The notes under the pieces were generated by a model. It saw only the letters and a list, made by a program, of their open reading frames with translations, made no database searches and had not been told where the DNA came from. A stretch of 10,053 bases of DNA, taken from Campylobacterales bacterium. Lineage in GTDB: Bacteria; Campylobacterota; Campylobacteria; Campylobacterales; JAADDG01. A program made the translations under genes and the position numbers. Positions 1 through 6,377 of this stretch are shown one piece after another. Position 1 is the first letter of the stretch, and the number at the start of each line of letters is the position of its first letter. The stretch is taken from NCBI GenBank assembly GCA_027009865.1, contig JALVCR010000186.1:1-10053 (forward strand), read 5' to 3'.

Positions 1-1129
1 TATGGGAATTAAGAATCTAATAGCAGCAGCCGTTCCTAAACTAACTCCAGAAAACGTAAAACTAATAGATCAAAACGGAGATCCTCTCGGCGGAAAAGAT
101 ATGCTAAAAAGTGAGCTTATAGCCTCCCAAATAAAATACAAAAAAGAGTTTGAGAGAGCTTATGAGAAAAAAATAGTAAATCTGTTAGCCCCGATAGTCG
201 GAGGAGAGGAGAAAGTTGTAGCGAAAGTTACAATAGATTTTGATTTTTCCCAAAAAGATGAGACAAGCGAATATTACGATCCAGACGTAGTTCCAAGAAG
301 TGAGCAGACAACGGAAGAGAAGAGAGAGGGATTTTCCAAAAAAGAGGTCGGGGGAGTTCCTGGAGCTATCAGCAACATAGGACCAGTTCAGGGAATAGAA
401 TCCCAAAAACCAATCCAAAAATATCAAAAAAGCACCACAACCACAAATTATGAGGTATCCAAAAAAGTAACAAATATAAAAGGGGAGTTTGCCACAATAA
501 AAAGAATCACGGCCGCAGTTGTGGTGGATGGAAAATATAGATTCAAAAAGGATAAAAACGGTGTTGAAACCTCTCAAATCGAGTATGTGCCCTTAAGTAA
601 ACAGGAAATAGCAAATATTACCGATATAGTAAAAAAGAGCATAGGATACAATCCAAAAAGGGGAGACGAGGTAACGGTAAGCAACTTTGAGTTTTCAAAA
701 GGCGGCTTAAGGCCAAAAGAGCCGGTTACGAAAACTCTAATAGAGAAAACCTCCTCTTTTATACAGCCGATTTTACCTTTTATAAAATTTTTAATAGCAG
801 TTATTTTACTCTACATTTTTTATAAAAAAGTTATTACTCCTTTCTCACAAAAAATGCTTGAAGAGACAAAAGAGGAGGAAGAGAGACTTGAAAAACTTGC
901 TATTGAAGAGGAAAAAGAGGCTGCTGAAGATACGCTTGAGCAGTATAAAAATATGAAAAAGAAGATAGAAGATGAGCTTGGACTGGGAGAACAGTTTGAC
1001 GAAGAGGAACTAAAATATGAAGTTTTGCTTGAGAAACTAAAACAGATAACTTCGGAAAATCCAGAAGAGGTTGCAAATATTTTGCAAACTCTCGTCAAAA
1101 GCGTAAATGAGTTTGAGCCTAAAAAATAG
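1..1129 (+). CDS. fliF: FliF, flagellar MS-ring protein (5' end outside window)
   Basis: FliF builds the MS ring, the inner-membrane base of the flagellar basal body on which the rotor and export gate assemble. Only about 375 C-terminal residues are present; family members are usually about 550 residues, and the frame is open at the left edge, so the ATG at base 2 is an internal Met. Visible parts, numbered from that Met: the end of the ring-building region (residues 2-30, including AAAVPKLTPENVK), a conserved periplasmic stretch ending in RGDEVTVSNFEF (220-231), a transmembrane helix at about 253-275, a highly charged cytoplasmic helix (285-335), and a C-terminal tail (about 339-375) in the position of the FliG-binding segment. 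The N-terminal transmembrane helix is missing with the 5' end. It is followed 9 bp later by fliG in the same direction, as expected for a shared transcript. Confidence 0.95.
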   Translation, partial: MGIKNLIAAAVPKLTPENVKLIDQNGDPLGGKDMLKSELIASQIKYKKEFERAYEKKIVNLLAPIVGGEEKVVAKVTIDFDFSQKDETSEYYDPDVVPRSEQTTEEKREGFSKKEVGGVPGAISNIGPVQGIESQKPIQKYQKSTTTTNYEVSKKVTNIKGEFATIKRITAAVVVDGKYRFKKDKNGVETSQIEYVPLSKQEIANITDIVKKSIGYNPKRGDEVTVSNFEFSKGGLRPKEPVTKTLIEKTSSFIQPILPFIKFLIAVILLYIFYKKVITPFSQKMLEETKEEEERLEKLAIEEEKEAAEDTLEQYKNMKKKIEDELGLGEQFDEEELKYEVLLEKLKQITSENPEEVANILQTLVKSVNEFEPKK

Positions 1130-1138
1130 GAGAGAGAG

Positions 1139-2167
1139 ATGGTAAATCTAAAACCAGAACAAAAGGCTATATATGAAGAGCTGAGCATGCCTGAGAAAAT
1201 AGCTATTTTACTAATTCAACTTGGAGAAGATATAACAGCAAGTATTTTCGGGGCAATGGATGTAGATACCGTTACTGAGATATCCCAATATATTGCAACT
1301 TCAAAAAGCGTAGATAAACAGATAGCCGCAGCCGTTTTGGAAGAGTTTTACGCCGTTTTGCAATCTAACCAATATATAAGAAGCGGCGGATTGGAGTATG
1401 CAAAAGAGATTTTATATAAAACTTTCGGCGAAGAGCAGGCTATGGAGATTTTAGATAGGCTTGCTAAGAGTTTAGATAAAAGCAAAAGTTTTTCATATTT
1501 AGATCAAATAAAACCCCAGCAGCTTGCAGATTTCATTATGAACGAGCATCCTCAAACAATAGCTTTGATAATAGCCCATATGGATCCAAACAATGCAGCG
1601 GAAACCCTCTCCTATTTTCCAGACGAACTTAGAGCCCAAGTGGTTTTGAGAATAGCAAATTTAGGAGATATCTCATCAAACGTTATAAAAAGAGTATCGG
1701 CCGTGTTGGAAAACAAACTTGAATCTTTAACAAGCTATAAAGTGGAAGTTGGAGGGCCTAAAGCGGTTGCCGAAATTTTAAACAGGCTTGGCCAAAGCAG
1801 CACAAAATCTACTCTAAATATCATAGAGCAAACCGATGAGAGTTTAGCGGCTACTATAAAAGAGATGATGTTTACTTTTGAAGATATAGCAAAACTTGAC
1901 AATATCGCCATAAGAGAGATTTTAAAAAGTGTGGATAAAAAGGAGCTTATGGTAGCTTTAAAGGGCGCTACGGACGAGATGAAAGAGAAATTTTTGGGAA
2001 ATATGTCTGAGAGAGCCAGAGAAGCGTTTTTGGAAGAGATGCAGTTTATGGGAGCTGTCAAATTAAAAGAGGTTGAAGAGGCTCAAAGAAAAATTGTAGA
2101 AGAGGTTCAGCAGTTAGCCGAGCAGGGAATTATCCAAATAGGGGAAGCTGAGGAGATGATTGAGTAG
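1139..2167 (+). CDS. fliG: FliG, flagellar motor switch / rotor protein
   Basis: FliG sits on the cytoplasmic face of the MS ring, binds FliF through its N-terminal domain and couples stator force to rotation through its C-terminal domain. At 342 residues the length is normal. Landmarks: N-terminal domain about 1-110, the EHPQ motif at 136-139 in the middle domain, GGPKAVAEIL at 205-214, MFTF at 244-247, and the charged torque helix at 262-312. Aligning LKGA and MSERA with E. coli FliG places K275, R292, E299, E300 and K308 opposite K264, R281, D288, D289 and R297, so the charge pattern is kept. The ATG at 1139 follows the strong ribosome site GGAGAGAG. It lies 9 bp after fliF and 2 bp before fliH, indicating co-transcription. 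Confidence 0.97.
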   Translation: MVNLKPEQKAIYEELSMPEKIAILLIQLGEDITASIFGAMDVDTVTEISQYIATSKSVDKQIAAAVLEEFYAVLQSNQYIRSGGLEYAKEILYKTFGEEQAMEILDRLAKSLDKSKSFSYLDQIKPQQLADFIMNEHPQTIALIIAHMDPNNAAETLSYFPDELRAQVVLRIANLGDISSNVIKRVSAVLENKLESLTSYKVEVGGPKAVAEILNRLGQSSTKSTLNIIEQTDESLAATIKEMMFTFEDIAKLDNIAIREILKSVDKKELMVALKGATDEMKEKFLGNMSERAREAFLEEMQFMGAVKLKEVEEAQRKIVEEVQQLAEQGIIQIGEAEEMIE

Positions 2168-2169
2168 TT

Positions 2170-2946
2170 ATGAAAAATCTCATAAAAGAGGATGAGCTTA
2201 CAAAACACAAAATTGAAAAGTATCATTTTCAAACACTTGAAACTTTAGAGCAAAAACCAAAAAAATCAAAAGAGGAGATAGAAAAAGAGATAAAAGAGAC
2301 AATAGAAAACAAAGAGGAACCTCTTCCTAAAAAAGAAGAGAATCAAAACGATTCAAAAATGGTTGAAGAGCTTTTAAAAAAGATAGAGGAGCTATCAAGC
2401 ACAATAGTTGAACTTCAAATGCAAAATGAAAAACTGATAGAAGAGTTTGAAGAGAAACTAAAAGAGCAGCAAAATATTATAGAAAAAGAGGCAAAAGAGA
2501 AAGCTTTAAAAGAAGTGGAAGAAGCTTTTGAAAACAAACTTTTAAAACTAAAATCCTCTTATGAAGAATCTATAAATAATTTAAATGAAACCATTAAAAA
2601 ATTAAATTCATTCTTCGAAAAGGCCAAAGAAGAGCTCTCAAAAAGCGCTATTGAAATTGCAAAAGAGGTGATATTAAAAGAGGTATCCCAAAACTCAAAA
2701 GAGATAGCTTTAACACTTTCAGAAAATCTTATAAAAGAATTAAAAGAAGCAACTAAAATAAAAATTAAATTAAATCCTAATGATTTTAATTATATAAAGG
2801 AACACTTTAAAGAAAACCCGGCAATTGAAACAGTAGCAGACGATACGATCCAAGAGGGGGGAGTGATCATCGAAAGCGATGCCGGAAATATGGACGCCAC
2901 CATTCAGCAAAGACTCGAAAACATACAAAAACTTCTCTCCTCATAA
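2170..2946 (+). CDS. fliH: FliH, flagellar export ATPase regulator
   Basis: FliH is the peripheral stalk partner of the ATPase FliI in the flagellar type III export apparatus. The protein has 258 residues. The N-terminus carries KHKIEKYHF (12-20), resembling the start of epsilonproteobacterial FliH as I recall it. Residues about 30-155 are a Lys/Glu-rich coiled coil, and 155-258 form the C-terminal globular domain shared with SctL and V-ATPase subunit E. The family signature is visible as V-x2-D-x2-I-x-EGG-x-IIES-x-AGNMDA (222-243), followed by QRLENI. It starts 2 bp after the fliG stop; the nearest ribosome-site-like sequence, GAGGAG, lies inside the end of fliG, so translation is probably coupled. 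fliI itself is not in this window. Confidence 0.92.
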   Translation: MKNLIKEDELTKHKIEKYHFQTLETLEQKPKKSKEEIEKEIKETIENKEEPLPKKEENQNDSKMVEELLKKIEELSSTIVELQMQNEKLIEEFEEKLKEQQNIIEKEAKEKALKEVEEAFENKLLKLKSSYEESINNLNETIKKLNSFFEKAKEELSKSAIEIAKEVILKEVSQNSKEIALTLSENLIKELKEATKIKIKLNPNDFNYIKEHFKENPAIETVADDTIQEGGVIIESDAGNMDATIQQRLENIQKLLSS

Positions 2947-2967
2947 ATTCCATAAAAAGAAGAGCCA

Positions 2968-4812
2968 ATGAATATAAAAAACTATTCAATAGAAGAGCTA
3001 AATGATTTAGCCAAAAAGATAAGAGAGAAAATTTTACATGTAGTAAGCAAAAACGGAGGCCATTTAAGCAGCGCTTTGGGGGCTGTGGATTTGATAGTGG
3101 CTATGCATTATGTTTTTGATTCAAAAAAAGATCCCTTCATTTTCGACGTATCCCATCAGGCATACGCCCACAAACTATTAACAGACAGATGGGAGAGATT
3201 TGATACGCTAAGGCAGTTTAGCGGAATAAGCGGTTTTACAAAACCAAAAGAGTCTCCTTATGACTATTTCGTAGCCGGCCACAGCTCAACTTCCATCTCA
3301 ATCGCTACCGGAGCGGCAAAAGCAATAGCTTTAAAAAAAGAGGACAGAATCCCCGTTGTTTTAATAGGAGACGGCTCAATGAGCGCAGGTATGGTGTATG
3401 AAGCGCTAAATGAGCTTGGAGACAGGAAATATCCATGTGTGATTATCCTAAACGATAACGAAATGAGCATCTCAAAACCGATAGGCGCAATCAGCAATTA
3501 TCTCTCTCAAAAAATGGCAAGCCGGTTTTATCAAAAATTCAAAACAAAAACAGAGCAGCTTTTAGAATATCTTCCAAAAAGCGCCACCTATATTGCAAAA
3601 AGATTTGAAGAGAGCATAAAATTGATAACTCCAGGAATCCTTTTTGAAGAGCTTGGATTAGAGTATATAGGGCCGGTTGACGGACACGATATAGAAGGAC
3701 TTATAGAAGTTTATAAAATAGCCAAAGACCTTAAAAAACCGGTAATCATTCACGCTCAAACAATAAAGGGTAAAGGATATGAGATAGCCGAAGGCTATTA
3801 TGAGCATTGGCATGGAGTGGGACCTTTTGATATAAAAACGGGAACTCCCTATAAAAAGAGCTCTTCATCAAAAAGCGCAACCGAGATTTACAGCAAAACT
3901 TTAATGGAACTTTCAAAAAAACATAAAAATATTGTAGGAGTTACAGCCGCTATGCCAAGCGGAACGGGGCTTAAACCTTTAATAGAAGAGTTTCCCGATA
4001 GATTTTGGGATGTCGGAATAGCCGAACAGCATGCGGTAACATCAATGGCTGCTATGGCAAAAGAGGGATTTAAACCTTTCGTTACAATCTATTCAACATT
4101 TTTGCAAAGAGCATACGATCAGGTAATTCATGATGTCTGCATTATGAACCTTCCAGTAGCTTTTGCGATAGATAGAGCCGGAATAGTGGGAGAAGACGGA
4201 GAAACTCACCAGGGGGCTTTTGATATCTCATATCTTAGAGCAATACCGAATCTAACCCTTTTTGCCCCAAGAGATAAAAAAACGATGGAGGATGCAGTTA
4301 GATTTGCTTATGAAATGAAAACGCCTTGCGCTTTTAGATATCCAAGAGGAGCCTTTTTGCTTGAAGATGAGGTTGAGTTTGAAAGATTTGAGCTTGGTAA
4401 AGCTCAACTGTTAAGAGAATCTAAAAACGAGATACTTTTTATAGGTTATGGAAACGGCGTTGGAAAAGCACTGGAAACTTCAAAGCTGTTACCAAAAGAA
4501 ACAGAACCTGCAATTTTAGATCTAAAATTTGTAAAACCTTTAGATGGAAATATGTTAAAAAAACTTGCCAAAAAATATAAAATATGGTTTGTTTTTAGCG
4601 ATAGCGCAAAAATGGGGGGAGTTGCGAGCGCTATTTTGGAATTCCTTAATGAACAAAATATTAAAAATATTTATGTTTATAGCTTTGAATTTGAGGATAA
4701 ATTTATTTCTCATGGTAAAACTTCTATTATAGAAGAATATTTAAATTTAACTCCTAAAAAATTATCTGAAAGAATATTTAACGTTTTGCAAAAAAATTTT
4801 TCTAAAAACTAA
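2968..4812 (+). CDS. dxs: 1-deoxy-D-xylulose-5-phosphate synthase
   Basis: DXS condenses pyruvate and glyceraldehyde 3-phosphate, using thiamine diphosphate and Mg2+, to DXP, the entry compound of the MEP isoprenoid pathway. The 614-residue protein is close to the usual length of about 620. Motifs in order: GGHLSSALG (30-38), DVSHQAYAHK (60-69), GHSSTSIS (104-111), the thiamine diphosphate/Mg signature GDGSMSAGM (134-142) ending in NDN (162-164), VDGHD (237-241), the glutamate motif IAEQHA (351-356, E353), DRAGIVGEDGETHQGAFD (402-419) and RYPRG (457-461). No key residue is missing. It follows fliH by 21 bp with a weak GAAGAG ribosome site and no visible promoter, so it is probably transcribed with the flagellar genes. 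The last 170 bases are noticeably more AT-rich than the rest. Confidence 0.97.
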   Translation: MNIKNYSIEELNDLAKKIREKILHVVSKNGGHLSSALGAVDLIVAMHYVFDSKKDPFIFDVSHQAYAHKLLTDRWERFDTLRQFSGISGFTKPKESPYDYFVAGHSSTSISIATGAAKAIALKKEDRIPVVLIGDGSMSAGMVYEALNELGDRKYPCVIILNDNEMSISKPIGAISNYLSQKMASRFYQKFKTKTEQLLEYLPKSATYIAKRFEESIKLITPGILFEELGLEYIGPVDGHDIEGLIEVYKIAKDLKKPVIIHAQTIKGKGYEIAEGYYEHWHGVGPFDIKTGTPYKKSSSSKSATEIYSKTLMELSKKHKNIVGVTAAMPSGTGLKPLIEEFPDRFWDVGIAEQHAVTSMAAMAKEGFKPFVTIYSTFLQRAYDQVIHDVCIMNLPVAFAIDRAGIVGEDGETHQGAFDISYLRAIPNLTLFAPRDKKTMEDAVRFAYEMKTPCAFRYPRGAFLLEDEVEFERFELGKAQLLRESKNEILFIGYGNGVGKALETSKLLPKETEPAILDLKFVKPLDGNMLKKLAKKYKIWFVFSDSAKMGGVASAILEFLNEQNIKNIYVYSFEFEDKFISHGKTSIIEEYLNLTPKKLSERIFNVLQKNFSKN

Positions 4813-4818
4813 ATATAT

Positions 4819-4833
4819 TTAAAAAATTTTTAA
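4819..4833. promoter_or_regulatory. AT-only palindrome upstream of perR, possible operator
   Basis: A perfect 15-bp inverted repeat, TTAAAAAATTTTTAA (7-bp arms around one base), lies 6 bp after the dxs stop and about 24 bp upstream of the perR -10 box. It could be an operator for autoregulation by a Fur/PerR-type protein, an UP-like element, or simply AT-rich spacer. It does not closely match a Fur or PerR box that I can recall. It is too weak, and lacks the following T-run, to be a convincing dxs terminator. Confidence 0.3.
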
Positions 4834-4856
4834 TATAAAAATAAGTTATGAACCGA

Positions 4857-4862
4857 TATAAT
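4857..4862 (+). promoter_or_regulatory. -10 box of the perR promoter
   Basis: A perfect TATAAT lies 36 bp before the perR start, which predicts transcription from about base 4869 and a leader of about 30 bases. No good -35 hexamer is present at the expected distance. That is common for sigma-70 promoters in Campylobacterota, which lean on the -10 and an AT-rich upstream region. The gene would thus have its own promoter besides any readthrough from dxs. Confidence 0.6.
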
Positions 4863-4898
4863 CAAGGAATTGCGATTAATTTTTCAGGAGGTTAAAAT

Positions 4899-5318
4899 AT
4901 GGTGGAAAAACTCAAAGAGGTGGGGCTTAAAGCTACTCCTCAAAGAATTGCCATTTTAAGAGAGTTGGATAAAAAAGAACATCCTACTATAGATGAGCTT
5001 TATAATAACTTAAAAAAAACTCATCCTTCTATATCTTTAGCTACTATTTATAAAAATTTGAATATGCTAAAAGATGCCGGACTTGCCATAGAGATAATTC
5101 CCCCTTCAGCAAATGAAAAATCTAAATTTGATATCTACACAGAACCACATATTCATATAATGTGTAAAGAGTGCGGAAAAGTTTTTGACTATTATGTAAA
5201 AAATGCGGTAGACGAATGTAATACTATATTAAAAGAGATAACAAAGCATAATATAGAAAATATTAACGTTTTAGGACTAATTACTTGCGAAGAATGCCGA
5301 AAAAAGAAGAAAAATTAG
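4899..5318 (+). CDS. perR: PerR-like peroxide-sensing repressor (Fur superfamily)
   Basis: A 139-residue winged-helix repressor with a metal-binding dimerisation domain. The DNA-recognition helix is SLATIYKNLNMLKDAGL (46-62). Two CxxC pairs (C89/C92 and C130/C133) form the structural zinc site. By register from the first CxxC, D78, H84, H86 and D97 fall exactly on Bacillus PerR D85, H91, H93 and D104, and H28 (EHPTIDELY) matches H37, giving the full Fe/Mn sensing site. Asp rather than Glu at the D97 position is the PerR-type choice. The place after dxs also matches C. jejuni perR (Cj0322). The ATG at 4899 follows a strong AGGAGG (4886-4891) by 7 bases. Likely targets are peroxide-defence genes, none of which is in this window. 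The stop codon overlaps that of the convergent cytochrome gene. Confidence 0.88.
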   Translation: MVEKLKEVGLKATPQRIAILRELDKKEHPTIDELYNNLKKTHPSISLATIYKNLNMLKDAGLAIEIIPPSANEKSKFDIYTEPHIHIMCKECGKVFDYYVKNAVDECNTILKEITKHNIENINVLGLITCEECRKKKKN

Positions 5319-5665
5319 TCGCTCTCATAGAGGGAATCCTCAAAAAATTCCTCTCCCTCTCTTTTATTCTCTTTAAGAGAATGTATAAAGACAGCTATTT
5401 TTTTCATTTCATCTTTAGTTAAATTTTTTGCGTAACTTGTCATAATATCGCTTCTTTGGGACTTTATTCTCTCTCTTTTATAATTTTCCAATTTATCCAC
5501 TATATATTTAACCTCCTTTCCAGCCAAAGATGGATAAGAGGAGTTCCCTTTGGCATCTATCCCATGACAGGCATAACACCCCTTTTGGCTAAAAAGCTTC
5601 TCTCCCTCTCTTAAATCATCAGCATTTAAAGATACCAAAATAAAAATAACTGCTAAAACAGGCAT
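5315..5665 (-). CDS. Small periplasmic monohaem cytochrome c (class I, c553-like)
   Basis: A 116-residue secreted electron carrier. Residues 1-15 (MPVLAVIFILVSLNA) form a short hydrophobic signal peptide followed by ADD. It is odd in having no Lys or Arg before the hydrophobic core, but an in-frame stop 15 bases upstream and the ribosome site AGGAGAG 2 bases from the ATG leave no better start. The haem motif is CYACH (30-34), followed by GIDAKGNSSYPSLAGK, as in c553-type cytochromes. M75 in SDIMTSYAKNLT is the likely axial ligand. The C-terminus is an acidic tail (about 103-116). It is divergent from the torD operon across a 94-bp gap and could carry electrons for a periplasmic oxidoreductase, but its partner is not shown by the sequence. 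Confidence 0.88.
   Translation of the reverse strand: MPVLAVIFILVSLNADDLREGEKLFSQKGCYACHGIDAKGNSSYPSLAGKEVKYIVDKLENYKRERIKSQRSDIMTSYAKNLTKDEMKKIAVFIHSLKENKREGEEFFEDSLYESD
5329..5360 (+). terminator. Weak candidate terminator for perR inside the cytochrome gene
   Basis: The perfect 7-bp arms AGAGGGA (5329-5335) and TCCCTCT (5354-5360) can pair across an 18-base loop and are followed by CTTTTATTCTCTTT. This is the only hairpin with a following pyrimidine/T-rich stretch just after the perR stop. It lies wholly within the coding sequence of the convergent cytochrome gene. The loop is long, so the call is tentative. Confidence 0.25.
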
Positions 5666-5759
5666 ACTCTCTCCTAAAAGTTAATATTCAGAGATATTTT
5701 TGTATAATAATTTTTTATATTACTATACCATAAAACAATCCGTTAGAAAAGGTTTTAAG
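5666..5759. promoter_or_regulatory. Divergent promoter region, cytochrome c / torD operon
   Basis: This 94-bp AT-rich gap must hold the promoters of both divergent units. For the plus strand there is a perfect TATAAT at 5703-5708, predicting a start near 5714 and a leader of about 46 bases. For the minus strand, TATAGT (complement of 5722-5727) would start near 5715 with a leader of about 50 bases, so the two -10 regions lie close together or overlap. A short inverted repeat, AATAT/ATATT (5683-5687 and 5694-5698), sits upstream of the plus-strand -10. No convincing -35 hexamers are visible. The arrangement suggests joint or competitive control of the two units. Confidence 0.5.
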
Positions 5760-6377
5760 TTGGAAACTATCCAAAAAAGAGAGAGATATTACGCGCTTTT
5801 TTCAAGACTTCTGTTAAGCGAAGTTCAAAAAGAGATTTTAAAAAAGATAGAAAAAAGCGATGAATTTGAAATACTTTTTCCGACATACTCCAAATGGGAA
5901 AAGAGAAAAAAAGAGAATTTAGAAAAGATAATAACCCACTATTTAAACGTCGATTTTACCGATATCTCAATTTTGCATCTAATCCCTTATGAGAGCTTTT
6001 ATACAAGAGAAGACGCTATGATAGAAAGCGGAGGAGCAAACCCGGTAGTAGAAATTTATAACGAGCAGGGTTTTAGAGCAAATTTAGACAAAGCAAGAGC
6101 CGTATCGCCCGATCATATAGGAATAGAGCTTGAATTTATGAAAATCTTAATAGAAAACGAAAAAGAGGCGATAGAGAGAGGAAAAGATGAGTTGGCTAAA
6201 GAGTTTAAAAAACTTCAAAAAGACTTCCTAAAGAATCATATATTAAAATTTGCTCCCATGTATCTAATAAACGTGGCCGAAGAGGCAAGAACCCCTTTTT
6301 ATAAAGATTTGGCAAAAAGCGCTTTGGAATTTCTGCTTGAGGATTTGGAGTATTTATCAAACGAGGAGAGAGTTTGA
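5760..6377 (+). CDS. TorD-family molybdoenzyme maturation chaperone
   Basis: TorD/DmsD/NarJ-type chaperones bind the catalytic subunit of a molybdenum or tungsten oxidoreductase in the cytoplasm, guard its Tat signal and help cofactor insertion. The TTG at 5760 is chosen as start. It follows AAAAGG by 7 bases and gives 205 residues beginning METIQKRERYYALFSRLLL. The longer reading from TTG 5700 begins upstream of the predicted transcription start, because TATAAT lies at 5703-5708. Family marks: PYESFY (76-81), GANPVVEIY (92-100), PDHIGIELEFM (117-127) and ARTPFYKDLA (177-186). The protein is all-helical. It resembles chaperones linked to periplasmic formate dehydrogenase, but the client cannot be read from the sequence and no catalytic subunit is in the window. 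Its TGA stop overlaps the next start by 4 bases. Confidence 0.85.
   Translation: METIQKRERYYALFSRLLLSEVQKEILKKIEKSDEFEILFPTYSKWEKRKKENLEKIITHYLNVDFTDISILHLIPYESFYTREDAMIESGGANPVVEIYNEQGFRANLDKARAVSPDHIGIELEFMKILIENEKEAIERGKDELAKEFKKLQKDFLKNHILKFAPMYLINVAEEARTPFYKDLAKSALEFLLEDLEYLSNEERV

Noticed and set aside
2..4. ATG at base 2 as the true fliF start
   Set aside because: FliF proteins are about 550 residues and the visible part begins in the middle of the periplasmic region.
820..1188. Minus-strand open frames opposite fliF, fliG, dxs and other genes
   Set aside because: Ser/Phe-rich translations with no family likeness, lying antisense to well-supported genes; they arise from the Glu/Lys-rich coding strand.
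5700..5759. N-terminal extension of the TorD protein starting at TTG 5700
   Set aside because: It begins upstream of the likely transcription start (TATAAT at 5703-5708), has no ribosome site and adds residues unlike the family; TTG 5760 has a ribosome site and a normal length.
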